A stretch of 64,000 nucleotides of DNA from Tritonibacter multivorans (GTDB taxonomy: Bacteria > Pseudomonadota > Alphaproteobacteria > Rhodobacterales > Rhodobacteraceae), in contig NZ_CYSD01000021.1 of the NCBI RefSeq assembly GCF_001458415.1, forward strand, positions 62,001 through 126,000, read 5' to 3'. Both the position numbers and the translations under genes were made by a program. Below are positions 1 to 11,353 of the stretch, one piece after another. Each line of letters starts with the position of its first letter. Position 1 is the first letter of the stretch. The notes under the pieces are model-generated. The model saw only the letters and a list, made by a program, of their open reading frames with translations. It did not search any database and was not told the DNA's origin.

Positions 1-220
1 GAAGCTGAACCACCCCGAAGCCATTGCCCTGATCACCGATGCGGTGGTCGAAGGCGCGCGCGATGGCCGGTCTGTGGCCGATATGATGGAGGCCGGCGCG
101 CAGGTCGTGTCCCGCGCTCAATGTATGGAGGGCGTGCCCGAGATGATCCACGAGGTTCAGGTCGAGGCCACCTTTCCCGATGGCACCAAGCTGGTGACCG
201 TCCACAACCCCATTCGCTGA
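1..220 (+). CDS. ureA: urease gamma subunit, 3' part
   Basis: The C-terminal 72 codons of urease gamma subunit, reading in from the left edge of the window; the family is about 100 residues, so roughly 28 N-terminal residues lie outside. The visible part contains the conserved [11 protein letters not shown] block and ends with the typical VTVHNPIR tail. UreA is the smallest structural subunit of the cytoplasmic nickel enzyme that hydrolyses urea to ammonia and carbamate. ureB and ureC follow on the same strand, interrupted by two accessory genes. ureD, not seen in the window, may lie upstream. Identification is secure despite the truncation. Confidence 0.95.
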   Translation, partial: KLNHPEAIALITDAVVEGARDGRSVADMMEAGAQVVSRAQCMEGVPEMIHEVQVEATFPDGTKLVTVHNPIR

Positions 221-247
221 TACATATAGAAAGACAGGACCCAACCG

Positions 248-409
248 ATGAAACACGCAATTGCACTCGCCACCGCAACCCTCGCCGCCTCCCCTGCCTT
301 TGCCCATGGCGGCGCCCATGTTCACCCGCACGGGTCCGAGATGTGGATCGCGCTGGCCTTTGCCGCCGCGCTGGCCGGTGGTGCACTTTATATGTGGGGG
401 CGCAAATGA
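248..409 (+). CDS. small His-rich exported or membrane protein in the urease operon
   Basis: A 53-residue protein between ureA and ureB; its stop overlaps the ureB start as ATGA. Residues 1-19 look like a signal peptide ending in PAFA. A short His-rich stretch follows ([10 protein letters not shown]), then one transmembrane helix (about residues 32-49) and a WGRK tail. This predicts a membrane-anchored peptide with histidines on the periplasmic side. Translational coupling to ureB says it belongs to the operon. A role in nickel binding or delivery is inference from the histidines and context only; no family was recognised. Confidence 0.75.
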   Translation: MKHAIALATATLAASPAFAHGGAHVHPHGSEMWIALAFAAALAGGALYMWGRK

Positions 410-711
410 TCCCGGGTGAGGTCTACCCCGCCGAAGGGGAGCTTGTGCTAAACGACGGGGCTGAGGCAATCACCCTGATGGTCGCCAACACCGGCGACCG
501 CCCCATCCAGGTGGGCAGCCACTACCACTTTGCCGAGACCAATCCGGGCCTCGATTTCGACCGCGCCGCCGCCCATGGCCTGCGTCTGGACATCGCAGCC
601 GGCACCGCCGTGCGGTTCGAACCCGGCCAGAAACGCGAAGTGCAGCTGATCCCAATCTCCGGCGCGCGCAAGGTCTATGGGTTCAACGCAAAGGTCATGG
701 GGGACCTCTGA
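406..711 (+). CDS. ureB: urease beta subunit
   Basis: A 101-residue protein with the UreB hallmarks: N-terminal IPGEV, the [13 protein letters not shown] motif and the C-terminal GFNAKVMG segment. UreB joins UreA and UreC in the (alpha-beta-gamma)3 urease apoenzyme. The length is normal for a bacterial separate beta subunit. The start overlaps the preceding small gene (ATGA) and its stop overlaps the following lprI-like start (TGATG), so translation is coupled through this part of the operon. Confidence 0.98.
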   Translation: MIPGEVYPAEGELVLNDGAEAITLMVANTGDRPIQVGSHYHFAETNPGLDFDRAAAHGLRLDIAAGTAVRFEPGQKREVQLIPISGARKVYGFNAKVMGDL

Positions 712-1115
712 TGCGGCTCGTCGCGCTCGCCCTTGCCCTGCTTGCTACAGGCCCTGCCCCAAGCGCCCTTCAGGCGCAGGACCTCGATTGCAGCAACCCG
801 CTGACGCAGGTCGAAATGACCGGCTGTGCGGCGCAGGCCTTTGAGGCCGCCGACGCAGACCTCAATCTCGCCTACAGGATGGCACGGGATATGGCGCGCA
901 GTCTCGATCAGGGGCTGCCTGCCGATCAGATCCCGGCCGAGATCATCCTGCGTGACGCCCAGCGGGCCTGGATCCCCTATCGCGATCAGGCCTGCGAGGC
1001 GGAAAGCCTGCTGGCGCGCGGCGGCTCGCTTCAGAACCAGCTGTTTTACATGTGCCTTGAACGGCTGACCCGCGCCCGGACCGAAGACCTCAGACTTTTT
1101 GGCGAAGTGAACTGA
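711..1115 (+). CDS. LprI/DUF1311-family secreted protein
   Basis: A 134-residue protein with an N-terminal signal peptide (about residues 1-22, ending LQAQ) and a mature domain with paired cysteines and the pattern [13 protein letters not shown]...LNLAYR...[13 protein letters not shown], typical of the DUF1311/LprI family (lysozyme-inhibitor-like periplasmic proteins). It is predicted to be exported and disulfide bonded. It starts in a TGATG overlap with ureB and ends 31 bases before ureC, so it is transcribed with cytoplasmic urease subunits, an odd position for such a protein. Family assignment is fairly sure; any function in urea use is unknown. Confidence 0.8.
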   Translation: MRLVALALALLATGPAPSALQAQDLDCSNPLTQVEMTGCAAQAFEAADADLNLAYRMARDMARSLDQGLPADQIPAEIILRDAQRAWIPYRDQACEAESLLARGGSLQNQLFYMCLERLTRARTEDLRLFGEVN

Positions 1116-1146
1116 CGCTCGCCCCCGACATTCAGGAGATGACACC

Positions 1147-2856
<1,710 letters not shown>

Positions 2857-3171
2857 CCAGGGCCGCGCGCTGCCTGCCCCCCGATCCGCCAAGTGGCAAG
2901 CAGGGTTGCACTCAGCGCGTAGCTCGCACCAAAATCCGGGCCAGAACAGCAACGAGGGCGGGGTTTCCCGCCTCTCACCGCAGAAAAAGGCCCTTTTCGC
3001 CTGCAAAGCGACTGAAAAATCGAAAGAACTGCATAAAAACCATGCACAGCCTCAGAAAAGCAATGCCCCAGATGCATGACTGGAATGCGTCAACAATACT
3101 ACCCTATACGCCGCGCTGCGGCTATGTTGTCTGCAGGGGAGGGAGAACATCTGATACAGGAGTGATCCCAA
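2857..3171. other. intergenic gap between ureC and the DUF1127 gene
   Basis: 315 bases with no convincing gene. The left half has a GGCGGG/CCCGCC stem-loop (2957-2972) that could attenuate the ureABC transcript. The right part is less GC-rich and presumably carries the promoter of the downstream small gene; no -35/-10 pair is clear by eye. An AGGAG ribosome binding site (3158-3162) ends the gap. Confidence 0.6.
2957..2972 (+). terminator. stem-loop downstream of ureC
   Basis: Six-base-pair stem GGCGGG (2957-2962) with CCCGCC (2967-2972), loop GTTT. There is no T-tract directly after it, so it is more likely an attenuator or mRNA end-stabilising hairpin than a strong intrinsic terminator. Confidence 0.4.
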
Positions 3172-3390
3172 ATGGCATACGCAACCGATTTTGCAGCACC
3201 GAAATCCACCGGCTTCTTCGCACGTCTGGGCGCGAAACTGGCGGACATGATCGAAACTGTCGCGCTGTCCAGCAGCCGCGCACAGCTGATCGAAGAGCTG
3301 AACAACCTGACCGACGCCGAACTGGCAGCCAAGGGCCTGCGCCGCGACGACATCGTGCGCCACGTCTTTGCGGACAAAATGTACATCTGA
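3172..3390 (+). CDS. DUF1127-type small protein
   Basis: A 72-residue protein with the C-terminal segment SSSRAQLIEELNNLTDAELAAKGLRRDDIVRHVF, which resembles the DUF1127 domain (short helical, common in alphaproteobacteria and often stress or phosphate regulated). A strong AGGAG site nine bases upstream fixes the start. It sits between ureC and ureE but after a 315-base gap, so it probably has its own promoter. No link to urease is known to me; the family is often a small RNA- or protein-interacting regulator. Confidence 0.8.
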   Translation: MAYATDFAAPKSTGFFARLGAKLADMIETVALSSSRAQLIEELNNLTDAELAAKGLRRDDIVRHVFADKMYI

Positions 3391-3421
3391 TCTCAGCACC
3401 TCGTGCGGACTGGGGGCGCGC

Positions 3422-3979
3422 ATGAGCGCCCCTCAGCTGACCGCCCGCGCCTATCATGGCCACGCCCATGACGACACGCCGCGCGAACAGGTGACACTCG
3501 ACTATGACGCCCGCTTCCTGCGTCGCAAGGTTCTGACCTGCGACAGCGGCGCGCGGCTTCTGGTCGATCTGCCCCAGACCACATCGCTGGACCATGGCGG
3601 CGTCCTCTGCCTTGAAGGCGGCGGCGAGGTTCTGGTGGTTGCCGCGCCCGAGCCCCTGCTCGAGGTGCGCGCTGTCTCGCTCAACCGCGTAGCCTGGCAC
3701 ATTGGCAACCGCCACACCCCCTGTCAGATCGAAGACGACCGCCTGCTGATCCAGCGCGATCATGTGATCAAGGCGATGCTGGCCCATCTTGGCGCGGATG
3801 TGGTGGAGGTCACGGAACCTTTCACCCCCGAAGGCGGCGCATATGGCCACGGCCGCACCCACGCCCATGACCACGGCCACACGCACCACACCGGTGAGGG
3901 CCATTCCCATCATCACGGGCACGGGCACGGGCATGATCACGGGCATTCACATGATCATGGGCACTCTCATGACCACTGA
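3422..3979 (+). CDS. ureE: urease accessory metallochaperone UreE
   Basis: A 185-residue protein. Residues 1-140 form the UreE fold (peptide-binding N-terminal part with LDYDARFLRRKVL and the NRHTPCQIEDDRLLIQRDHVI central motif containing the conserved metal-binding His). The last 45 residues are a histidine tail with about 21 His in GHSHDHGH-type repeats, expected to bind several nickel ions. UreE delivers nickel to the UreDFG-apo-urease complex. The ATG at 3422 fits the family better than an in-frame upstream ATG at 3368 lying in the preceding gene. It overlaps ureF by 11 bases. Confidence 0.96.
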   Translation: MSAPQLTARAYHGHAHDDTPREQVTLDYDARFLRRKVLTCDSGARLLVDLPQTTSLDHGGVLCLEGGGEVLVVAAPEPLLEVRAVSLNRVAWHIGNRHTPCQIEDDRLLIQRDHVIKAMLAHLGADVVEVTEPFTPEGGAYGHGRTHAHDHGHTHHTGEGHSHHHGHGHGHDHGHSHDHGHSHDH

Positions 3980-4613
3980 ACCCGCTGTTCTGTTGATGCA
4001 ATGGCTGTCCCCCGCCTACCCGGTGGGGGCCTTCGCCTATTCCCACGGACTAGAGGCGGCGGTGGCTGATGGCACGGTCAAAACGGGTGCAGACCTGTCT
4101 CTCTGGCTCGAAGACCTGCTGACCCATGGCGGCGCACGCTCTGATGCGCTTTTGCTGGCAGCGGCGTATCATGCCGACAGCCAAGCCGCCCTCAAGGATA
4201 TTGACGCGACCGCCCGCGCCTTCTGCCCCTCGGCCGAACGGCTGCGTGAAACAGCCCTTCAGGGCGAGGCCTTTTGCCGGACCACTGCGGCGATCTGGGG
4301 GGAGGACCTGTCCGCCCTCACCTACCCGGTGGCGCTGGGATATGCCGCGAAACAGCACAGTATCCCACTGGATCTGACCCAACAGATGTATCTGCACGCT
4401 TTTGTGTCTAACCTCATCTCCGCCGGCCAAAGGCTGCTGGCGCTTGGGCAATTGGAAGGGCAACAGCGCCTTTCTGCCCTGTCGCCCCTGATGCGCGAAA
4501 CAGCCGCAGCCACATATGCGGGCGACCTCGCCCTGCTGTCGGGCGCCTCTTTTGCCGCAGACATTGCCTCCATGCGCCATGAAACCCAATATTCAAGGAT
4601 CTTCCGCTCATGA
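3969..4613 (+). CDS. ureF: urease accessory protein UreF
   Basis: A 214-residue all-helical protein beginning [27 protein letters not shown]; the [16 protein letters not shown] block is the UreF signature. UreF binds UreD and gates UreG GTPase activity during nickel insertion. The ATG lies inside the end of ureE (11-base overlap) and the stop overlaps ureG as ATGA, so the three chaperone genes are translationally coupled. Reading further upstream in the same frame would only translate the ureE histidine tail out of frame, so this start is chosen. Confidence 0.95.
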   Translation: MTTEPAVLLMQWLSPAYPVGAFAYSHGLEAAVADGTVKTGADLSLWLEDLLTHGGARSDALLLAAAYHADSQAALKDIDATARAFCPSAERLRETALQGEAFCRTTAAIWGEDLSALTYPVALGYAAKQHSIPLDLTQQMYLHAFVSNLISAGQRLLALGQLEGQQRLSALSPLMRETAAATYAGDLALLSGASFAADIASMRHETQYSRIFRS

Positions 4614-5251
4614 GCCCCTCTCCCAATGGCCCGCTCCGCGTGGGCATCGGCGGCCCCGTCGGCGCTGGCAAAACCACGCTGACCGCCAACCTCGCCCGCG
4701 CCTTGGCCCCGCATCATTCCATCGGTGTGATCACCAATGACATCTACACCCGCGAAGACGCCGAGGCGCTGATGCGCCAACAGATCCTGCCGCAGGATCG
4801 CGTGATCGGGGTTGAGACCGGCGGCTGCCCGCATACGGCCATTCGCGAGGATGCCTCGATCAACCTCGCCGCCGTCGCCGAAATGCAAACGCGTCATCCA
4901 GAGGTCGAGATCGTCCTGATTGAATCGGGCGGCGACAACCTGTCGGCCACCTTCTCGCCGGAACTGGCGGATGTAACACTCTATGTGATCGACGTGGCCG
5001 CAGGCGAGGAAATCCCCCGCAAGGGCGGCCCGGCGATCACACGGTCTGATCTGTTGATCATCAATAAAACCGACCTCGCCCCGCATGTCGGCGCAAGCCT
5101 CGAGGTGATGGACCGCGACGCCACCCGCATGCGCGCGGGCCTGCCCTTTGTCTTCACCGCCCTGCGCCACGGGACCGGCGTCGACGCCGTGATCAGACAC
5201 CTGTGCGACATTGGTGGCATTGCCTCGCCCCTTTTGGCAGAGGCTGGTTGA
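4610..5251 (+). CDS. ureG: urease accessory GTPase UreG
   Basis: A 213-residue SIMIBI-class GTPase with P-loop [11 protein letters not shown] (about residues 11-21), switch region [15 protein letters not shown] containing the Cys-Pro-His nickel-binding motif, [11 protein letters not shown], and the NKTDLAP guanine-specificity motif. It hydrolyses GTP to drive nickel insertion into urease. Last gene of the operon, overlapping ureF by four bases and followed 13 bases later by a strong hairpin. ureD does not follow, so it must lie elsewhere, probably upstream of ureA. Confidence 0.98.
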   Translation: MSPSPNGPLRVGIGGPVGAGKTTLTANLARALAPHHSIGVITNDIYTREDAEALMRQQILPQDRVIGVETGGCPHTAIREDASINLAAVAEMQTRHPEVEIVLIESGGDNLSATFSPELADVTLYVIDVAAGEEIPRKGGPAITRSDLLIINKTDLAPHVGASLEVMDRDATRMRAGLPFVFTALRHGTGVDAVIRHLCDIGGIASPLLAEAG

Positions 5252-5264
5252 ACAGAAATCTGAT

Positions 5265-5293
5265 CTTCCTTGCGGGTATGGCCCGCAAGGAAG
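5265..5293 (+). terminator. strong stem-loop ending the urease operon
   Basis: Perfect 12-bp stem CTTCCTTGCGGG (5265-5276) with CCCGCAAGGAAG (5282-5293), loop TATGG. No T-run follows, so it may act as a 3' stabiliser or a non-canonical terminator. Confidence 0.65.
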
Positions 5294-5575
5294 GCGCCCA
5301 AGCGATACACGCCAGCACATTGTGCACCTTATCTGCAGGGTCGCATTGCAGCCACCGCTGCAAGCCGAAGCGGCGAAAACGCGTATTCTACACCCTTTTT
5401 TTGCCATCTGCGCCGTTGAAGGTTTGTGCCGGGCCCGTGCCCGTGCGATACCTCTTTGCGTTGGAGCCGCCCCGGGTGCAAAATGATCGCAAATCCAACC
5501 TTGATGTCTCTTGATGCTGCGCTTGCTTTGTTTCGCGCAAAGGAAACGTCATATTTCTCAAATAAGTGTAGAACC

Positions 5576-5587
5576 GTTAGCGCTAAC
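5576..5587. promoter_or_regulatory. LacI-type palindromic operator upstream of pgi
   Basis: GTTAGCGCTAAC is a perfect 12-base palindrome with a central CG, the shape of LacI-family operators. It lies about 84 bases before the pgi start, where it could overlap the promoter. A 10/12 match (GTTAGCGCAATC) occurs upstream of glk at 33675-33686, suggesting one repressor for glucose phosphorylation and the ED genes. The regulator is not identified. Confidence 0.55.
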
Positions 5588-5670
5588 CTGCCATATAGGC
5601 GGCGAGGAGGAGACTCGCACCCTAGACGGATGGCCAGAAAGGTAGTGCGAGACCGATGAGGAACAGATCC

Positions 5671-7287
5671 ATGAACGAACGCCTGACTGACATCTGGCAA
5701 AAGCTGTCTGACCATTACGCGGACCACGACGAACGGGATATTACCACCCTGTTTGAACGCCCCGAGCGGTTCGAACGGTTCTCCCGCTCCTGTGGGGATC
5801 TGCTTCTGGATTTCTCCAAAACAAATCTGGACGAAGAAACCATGTGGCTTCTGAAGTCCCTCGCGGCCGAAGCCGGTCTGCCCGAGAAAATCAAAGCGAT
5901 GTTTGAGGGCGATAAGATCAACACCACCGAAGACCGCGCCGTGCTGCACACGGCCCTGCGCGCGCCTGCCGATGCCGAGATCATGGTGGATGGTCAAAAC
6001 GTTGTGCCCGGCGTTCAGGCTGTGTTGGACCAGATGTCTCGGTTTGCCACTGCGTTGCGGTCGGGTGAACATCAGACCAAAGGCGGCAAAAAATTCACCG
6101 ATGTTGTCAACATTGGCATTGGCGGCTCGGACCTTGGTCCTGTTATGGCGACGCTGGCGCTGGCGCCTTATCACGATGGCCCAGCCTGCCATTTTGTGTC
6201 GAACGTCGATGGCGCACACATCCATGACACGCTGAAGGGGCTCGACCCGAAAACCACGCTGATCGTCATTGCCTCCAAGACCTTCACCACCATTGAAACC
6301 ATGACCAACGCCAAAACGGCGATCAAATGGTTGCAAGAGGCTCTGGGTGAAGATGTCTCGGAACATCTCGCCGCGGTTTCCACCGCGCAGGACAAGACCG
6401 AGGCCATGGGCATTCCGCTGTCGCGTGTCTTTGGGTTCGAAGACTGGGTTGGTGGTCGCTATTCCATGTGGGGGCCGATTGGCCTGCCGATCATGATCGC
6501 TGTGGGGCCGGATAACTTCCGTGCGTTCCTTGCGGGTGCCGCTGCCATGGATGACCATTTCCGGACTGCCAAACTGGATGACAACTTGCCTGCGTTGCTG
6601 GGCATGATCGGCATCTGGCACAACAATGTCTGCGGCTATAACTCCCGCGCGGTGCTGCCCTATGACCAACGTCTGGCGCGTCTGCCTGCCTACCTCCAGC
6701 AGCTGGATATGGAAAGCAACGGCAAATCCGTGACGCTGGATGGCGAATGGGTACAGCGCAAAACCGGACCGATTGTCTGGGGCGAACCCGGCACCAATGG
6801 CCAGCACGCGTTTTATCAGCTGCTGCATCAGGGCACCTATGTGACCCCAGCAGAGTTCCTGATCGCAGCTGAAGCACATGAGCCTGAGCTGGCCCACCAG
6901 CATACCCTGCTGAAAGCCAACTGCCTTGCCCAGTCCGAAGCGCTGATGCTGGGCCGCTCCAAAAACAAAGCCCGCGAGATCGCAGCAAAGCGTGGCTTTG
7001 AAGGCGACAAGCTCGAGGAAATGGCAGGCCACCTGTCCTTCCCCGGCAACCGCCCCTCTGTGACCATCGCCTACCCGAAACTGACGCCCTTCGTTCTGGG
7101 TCAGATCGTTGCGCTCTATGAACACCGCGTGTTCACCGAAGGCGCGATCTGGGACATCAACCCGTTTGATCAATGGGGCGTGGAGCTTGGCAAAGAACTG
7201 GCCCTGTCGCTGCAACCTCTGTTTGAAGGCGGCGATGCCTCTTCCAAAGATGGCTCGACCCAGGGCCTGCTGAAAAAACTGACCTGA
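5671..7287 (+). CDS. pgi: glucose-6-phosphate isomerase
   Basis: A 538-residue phosphoglucose isomerase interconverting glucose-6-phosphate and fructose-6-phosphate in the cytoplasm. Seen: [25 protein letters not shown], the signature [14 protein letters not shown], and the C-terminal signature [18 protein letters not shown]; the catalytic Glu and His region ([16 protein letters not shown]) is present. An ATG 15 bases upstream (5656) is possible, but GAGGA at 5658-5662 is well placed only for 5671. First gene of a pgi-zwf-edd-eda run; a hairpin separates it from zwf. Fructose-6-phosphate from fructose uptake (frc locus) would enter the ED route through this enzyme. Confidence 0.98.
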   Translation: MNERLTDIWQKLSDHYADHDERDITTLFERPERFERFSRSCGDLLLDFSKTNLDEETMWLLKSLAAEAGLPEKIKAMFEGDKINTTEDRAVLHTALRAPADAEIMVDGQNVVPGVQAVLDQMSRFATALRSGEHQTKGGKKFTDVVNIGIGGSDLGPVMATLALAPYHDGPACHFVSNVDGAHIHDTLKGLDPKTTLIVIASKTFTTIETMTNAKTAIKWLQEALGEDVSEHLAAVSTAQDKTEAMGIPLSRVFGFEDWVGGRYSMWGPIGLPIMIAVGPDNFRAFLAGAAAMDDHFRTAKLDDNLPALLGMIGIWHNNVCGYNSRAVLPYDQRLARLPAYLQQLDMESNGKSVTLDGEWVQRKTGPIVWGEPGTNGQHAFYQLLHQGTYVTPAEFLIAAEAHEPELAHQHTLLKANCLAQSEALMLGRSKNKAREIAAKRGFEGDKLEEMAGHLSFPGNRPSVTIAYPKLTPFVLGQIVALYEHRVFTEGAIWDINPFDQWGVELGKELALSLQPLFEGGDASSKDGSTQGLLKKLT

Positions 7288-7296
7288 CCTTAACGC

Positions 7297-7320
7297 CCCC
7301 GGCAGGATCACCTGCCGGGG
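7297..7320 (+). terminator. stem-loop between pgi and zwf
   Basis: Perfect 10-bp stem CCCCGGCAGG (7297-7306) and CCTGCCGGGG (7311-7320), loop ATCA, followed by CTTTCG. It is 9 bases after the pgi stop and 25 before zwf; probably a partial terminator, so pgi may be expressed more than the downstream genes. Confidence 0.65.
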
Positions 7321-7345
7321 CTTTCGCAAAAGGACCAATCCGCAC

Positions 7346-8791
7346 ATGGTTTCCCGCGTTATTCCCGTCGACAGCTTTGACTTCGTCCTGTTCGGGGCGA
7401 CCGGTGATCTGGCCAAGCGCAAGATCCTGCCCAGCCTGTTCCACCGTTTTCAGATCGGCCAGTTTGGTGACAACAGCCGGATCATTGGTGCCTCGCGCAG
7501 CCAGATGGACCGCGCGGGCTTTCAGGACCATGTGCGCGACGCGCTGGAAACCTATGGTGGGGCCACCGATAAGGAAGCCATCGCAGGGTTCCTCGACCTG
7601 CTGGATTACACGCCGGTAGACGCCAAAGGCGACGGCGGCTGGGACGTGCTGAAATCCATGCTGCGCGAGGGCGAAATCCGCGCCTTTTACTTGTCAGTTG
7701 CGCCCAGCCTGTTTGGCGACATTGCCAGCCGACTGAAATCCACCGGCTGCGCGGATGATGACAGCCGCATTGTGGTCGAAAAGCCCTTTGGTCACGACCT
7801 TGCCTCGGCACAGGCGCTGAACACCGCCCTGCGCGCGCATTTCCGCGAAGGTCAGATCTACCGCATTGACCACTATCTGGGCAAAGAAACCGTGCAGAAC
7901 CTGATGGCCCTGCGCTTTGCCAATTCGCTGTTTGAACCCCTGTGGAATTCTTCTCACATCGACCATGTGCAGATCACCGTGGCTGAAACCGTCTCGACCG
8001 AGGGGCGCGGTGGCTACTACGACCAGTCGGGCGCCATGCGCGATATGGTGCAGAACCACCTGATGCAGCTTCTGTGCCTGACCGCGATGGAGCCGCCGTC
8101 GAAATTCTCGCCCAATGCGGTACGCAACGAGAAACTGAAAGTGATCGAGGCGCTGGAGCCGGTGCAGCCGGAAAACATCGTCCGTGGCCAGTACCGCGAA
8201 AGCGCAGCAGGCGGCGACAGCTACCGCGACCACGCAGGCAACCCCGACAGCCGCACCGAAAGCTATGTTGCGATGAAGGTCGAGGTATCGAACTGGCGTT
8301 GGGCGGGCACACCCTTCTACCTGCGCACCGGCAAATGCCTGCGCACCCGAGAAAGCGAAATTGCCGTTTTCTTCCGCAAGCCACCGCACAATATCTTTGG
8401 CGAAGACAACGAACTTGACGCCAATATGCTGGTCATTCGCCTGCAACCGGATGAAGGCATTGAACTGCGCACCACCATCAAAGACCCCGGTCCGGGCGGC
8501 ATGCGCCTGACGGGGGCCAATCTGGACATGACTTTCGCCGACAGCCTGCCCGACAGCGGCAGCCAGGACGCCTATGAACGGCTGATCATGGATGTGATCC
8601 GCGGCAACCAAACCCTGTTCATGCGCGGCGATGAGGTCGAGGCCGCCTGGGCCTGGGCCGATCCGATCATTCACGCCTGGGAAGAAAGCGGCCAGGCCCC
8701 ACAACAATACGACCAGGGCGGCTCCGGCCCCGATGACTCGCTTCTTCTGATGCACCGCGACGACCGTCGCTGGCGCCCGATCGAAGCCTGA
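7346..8791 (+). CDS. zwf: glucose-6-phosphate 1-dehydrogenase
   Basis: A 481-residue enzyme oxidising glucose-6-phosphate to 6-phosphogluconolactone with NAD(P)+. Seen: N-terminal dinucleotide motif [11 protein letters not shown] (about residues 12-22), catalytic signature RIDHYLGKE (about 173-181), EKPFGHD, and the C-terminal [12 protein letters not shown]. Length is normal. AAGGA precedes the ATG at a slightly long spacing. No 6-phosphogluconolactonase gene follows; edd starts 40 bases downstream, so lactone hydrolysis must be done by a pgl elsewhere or spontaneously. Confidence 0.98.
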   Translation: MVSRVIPVDSFDFVLFGATGDLAKRKILPSLFHRFQIGQFGDNSRIIGASRSQMDRAGFQDHVRDALETYGGATDKEAIAGFLDLLDYTPVDAKGDGGWDVLKSMLREGEIRAFYLSVAPSLFGDIASRLKSTGCADDDSRIVVEKPFGHDLASAQALNTALRAHFREGQIYRIDHYLGKETVQNLMALRFANSLFEPLWNSSHIDHVQITVAETVSTEGRGGYYDQSGAMRDMVQNHLMQLLCLTAMEPPSKFSPNAVRNEKLKVIEALEPVQPENIVRGQYRESAAGGDSYRDHAGNPDSRTESYVAMKVEVSNWRWAGTPFYLRTGKCLRTRESEIAVFFRKPPHNIFGEDNELDANMLVIRLQPDEGIELRTTIKDPGPGGMRLTGANLDMTFADSLPDSGSQDAYERLIMDVIRGNQTLFMRGDEVEAAWAWADPIIHAWEESGQAPQQYDQGGSGPDDSLLLMHRDDRRWRPIEA

Positions 8792-8831
8792 TCGCCCTTC
8801 CCTCCTTCTCCCCTATGACGAGGCTCAAGCC

Positions 8832-10643
8832 ATGACGCTCAACGCCACCATCGCCGCCGTCACCGAACGGATCATCACCCGCTCTGCGCCCACGCGCAGC
8901 GCCTATCTGGACCGTATGCGGTCTGCCGCCTCCAAAGGCCCCGCGCGCGCACATCTGAGCTGCTCTGGCCAGGCCCACGCCTATGCCGCCGCAGGCGAAG
9001 ATCAGGTCACCCTTGCCACTGGCAATGCCGGCCACCTTGGCATTGTAACCGCCTATAACGACATGCTCTCGGCGCATCAGCCGTTCGAGGACTACCCGCA
9101 GAAAATCAAAGCCGCCGTCCGCGAAATCGGTGGCACCGCGCAGGTCGCCGGTGGCGTGCCCGCCATGTGTGATGGCATCACCCAGGGCGAAGCCGGCATG
9201 GAGCTGTCGCTGTTTTCCCGCGATGCCATCGCAATGAGCGTCGGCGTGGCCCTGTCGCACAATGTGTTTGACGCCGCCGTCTATCTGGGCGTCTGTGACA
9301 AGATCGTCCCCGGCCTGATCATCGCCGCCCAGACCTTTGGCCACCTGCCATCGGTGTTCATCCCAGCTGGCCCGATGACCTCGGGCCTGTCCAACGACGA
9401 AAAGGCCATGACCCGCCAGAAATTCGCCAAGGGCGAGGTGGGCCGCGATGAGCTTTTGAAGGCAGAGATGGCCGCCTACCACGGCCCCGGCACCTGTACC
9501 TTCTATGGCACCGCAAACACCAACCAGATGCTGATGGAGTTCATGGGCCTGCACCTGCCCTCGTCGTCCTTCGTCAACCCCGGCACAGACCTGCGCGAAG
9601 CCCTGACCCGCGAAGGTGCCAAACGGGCGCTGTCGCTGTCGGCGCTTGGCAATGACTACACGCCAGTCTGCGACGTTCTGGACGAGAAAGCCTTCGTCAA
9701 TGGCATCGTCGGCCTGATGGCCACCGGCGGCTCCACCAACCTGCTGATCCACCTGATCGCCATGGCACGCGCGGGCGGGATTATCCTTGACTGGCAGGAC
9801 TTTGCGGAACTCTCTGACGTGGTGCCCCTCTTGGCGCGGGTCTACCCCAACGGTCTGGCGGATGTGAACCACTTCCACGCTGCGGGCGGTCTGGGCTTCA
9901 TGATCCGCGAACTGCTGGGCGCGGGCTACCTGCACCCCGACACCAAAACCGTCGCCGGTGGCGGTCTGGGCGAATATCTGATGGAACCCTTCTACGAAGG
10001 TGGCAGCCTGACGTGGAAAGAGGGCACCGAAAAATCCCTCAACGAGGCGATCCTGCGCCCCGCCACCGAACCGTTTCAGGAAACAGGCGGCCTTGCGCGC
10101 CTGACCGGGAACCTTGGCACCGGGGTCATGAAGGTTTCGGCTGTGGCCGAGGAAAACCGCACGGTTGAAGCCCCTGTGCGCGTCTTCCACGATCAGGACG
10201 AGGCCAAAGCCGCCTTCAAAGCCGGTGAGCTGAACGAAGGCGATGTGGTCATCGTGGTCCGCTTCCAAGGCCCCAAGGCCAATGGCATGCCAGAGCTGCA
10301 CTCCATGACGCCTTTCCTGTCGATCATGCAGGGCCGCGGCCAGAAAGTGGCGCTGGTCACCGACGGGCGCATGTCCGGCGCATCCGGCAAGGTGCCCTCG
10401 GCCATCCACGTGGTGCCCGAGGCGCTGGATGGTGGCCCGATTGCCAAACTGCAGGACGGCGACCTTGTGCGTGTTGACGCGACAACCGGCCAACTGGAGG
10501 TGCTGACCGAAGGCGTGATGGACCGTGCGCCCGTGACCGCCGACCTGTCCTCTTATCAGCATGGCGTCGGCCGCGAGCTGTTTGCAATGTTCCGCGCTAA
10601 CGTGACCTCTGCCGACACCGGCGCAACCGTATTCGGAGTTTGA
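8832..10643 (+). CDS. edd: phosphogluconate dehydratase
   Basis: A 603-residue member of the IlvD/Edd family, converting 6-phosphogluconate to 2-keto-3-deoxy-6-phosphogluconate. Seen: [25 protein letters not shown], the Fe-S cysteine regions (ACD and [19 protein letters not shown]), [21 protein letters not shown] and the C-terminal [19 protein letters not shown], all typical of Edd rather than dihydroxyacid dehydratase. It is preceded by GAGG and separated from eda by only three bases, showing tight coupling of the two ED-specific enzymes. Confidence 0.97.
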   Translation: MTLNATIAAVTERIITRSAPTRSAYLDRMRSAASKGPARAHLSCSGQAHAYAAAGEDQVTLATGNAGHLGIVTAYNDMLSAHQPFEDYPQKIKAAVREIGGTAQVAGGVPAMCDGITQGEAGMELSLFSRDAIAMSVGVALSHNVFDAAVYLGVCDKIVPGLIIAAQTFGHLPSVFIPAGPMTSGLSNDEKAMTRQKFAKGEVGRDELLKAEMAAYHGPGTCTFYGTANTNQMLMEFMGLHLPSSSFVNPGTDLREALTREGAKRALSLSALGNDYTPVCDVLDEKAFVNGIVGLMATGGSTNLLIHLIAMARAGGIILDWQDFAELSDVVPLLARVYPNGLADVNHFHAAGGLGFMIRELLGAGYLHPDTKTVAGGGLGEYLMEPFYEGGSLTWKEGTEKSLNEAILRPATEPFQETGGLARLTGNLGTGVMKVSAVAEENRTVEAPVRVFHDQDEAKAAFKAGELNEGDVVIVVRFQGPKANGMPELHSMTPFLSIMQGRGQKVALVTDGRMSGASGKVPSAIHVVPEALDGGPIAKLQDGDLVRVDATTGQLEVLTEGVMDRAPVTADLSSYQHGVGRELFAMFRANVTSADTGATVFGV

Positions 10644-10646
10644 TCC

Positions 10647-11294
10647 ATGTCGATTACCCCTCAGGAAGCTTCCCGCAAGGCCCGCGAAATCTGCGAACTG
10701 GCCCCGATTGTGCCGGTTCTGGTTGTTCATGACGTGGCCCATGCCCGCCCGCTGGCCGAAGCACTGGTCGCCGGTGGCCTGCCTGCCCTCGAGGTGACCC
10801 TGCGCACCCCCGCAGCCCTCGATGTGATCCGCGAGATGGCGCAGGTCGAAGGCGGCGTTGTTGGTGCTGGCACCCTTGTCACCCCCGCCGATGTTCAGGC
10901 CGCTGTTGAGGCTGGCGCGAAATTCGGCGTCTCTCCCGGCGCAACGCCAAAACTGCTGGACGCCGCCGAAGAGGCAGGCCTGCCGATGCTGCCGGGTGCG
11001 GCCACCGCCTCCGAGGCCATGGCGCTGCTGGAACGCGGATACGATATGCTGAAGTTCTTCCCGGCCGAAGCCTCGGGTGGTGCCCCTGCGCTCAAAGCCA
11101 TTGGCGCGCCCCTGCCGCAGATCAAATTCTGCCCCACCGGCGGCGTCAGCCCCAAGAACGCGCCCGATTATCTGGGCCTGTCCAATGTGGTCTGCGCCGG
11201 CGGGTCCTGGGTTGCGCCCGGCGATCTGGTCAAGGCAGGTGACTGGGCGGGCATTGAGGCCCTGGCCCGCGACGCCAGCCAGCTGCCGCGCTAG
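10647..11294 (+). CDS. eda: KDPG aldolase
   Basis: A 215-residue class I aldolase cleaving 2-keto-3-deoxy-6-phosphogluconate to pyruvate and glyceraldehyde-3-phosphate. Seen: IVPVLVVHD, PALEVTLRTPAALD with the catalytic Glu, GAGTLVTPADV, the Schiff-base lysine in MLKFFPAEASGG, and FCPTGGVSPKNAPDYL. It follows edd directly and is closed by an intrinsic terminator, ending the ED operon. Confidence 0.98.
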   Translation: MSITPQEASRKAREICELAPIVPVLVVHDVAHARPLAEALVAGGLPALEVTLRTPAALDVIREMAQVEGGVVGAGTLVTPADVQAAVEAGAKFGVSPGATPKLLDAAEEAGLPMLPGAATASEAMALLERGYDMLKFFPAEASGGAPALKAIGAPLPQIKFCPTGGVSPKNAPDYLGLSNVVCAGGSWVAPGDLVKAGDWAGIEALARDASQLPR

Positions 11295-11333
11295 GGACCG
11301 GACCCGCAAATCGCGCCAAGCTTCTGTCAATTT

Positions 11334-11347
11334 GTGCCAGATGGCAC
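11334..11347. promoter_or_regulatory. short palindrome upstream of the araC-type gene
   Basis: GTGCCA-GA-TGGCAC inverted repeat immediately before the eda terminator and 84 bases upstream of the AraC-family start. It could be an operator or simply an extra hairpin of the terminator; weakly supported. Confidence 0.3.
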
Positions 11348-11353
11348 TTTCTG

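Larger units (their letters stand above)
5252..5670. other. intergenic gap between ureG and pgi
   Basis: 419 bases. It holds the ureG stem-loop (5265-5293), a stretch with no recognised gene, a perfect 12-base palindrome (5576-5587), and the pgi leader with a GAGGA ribosome site (5658-5662). The pgi promoter is probably within about 5500-5580, where base composition drops in GC. Confidence 0.6.

Noticed and set aside
3843-3976. Short tandem His-codon repeats resembling a repeat array
   Set aside because: They encode the histidine tail of UreE and have no spacer structure, so not a CRISPR array.
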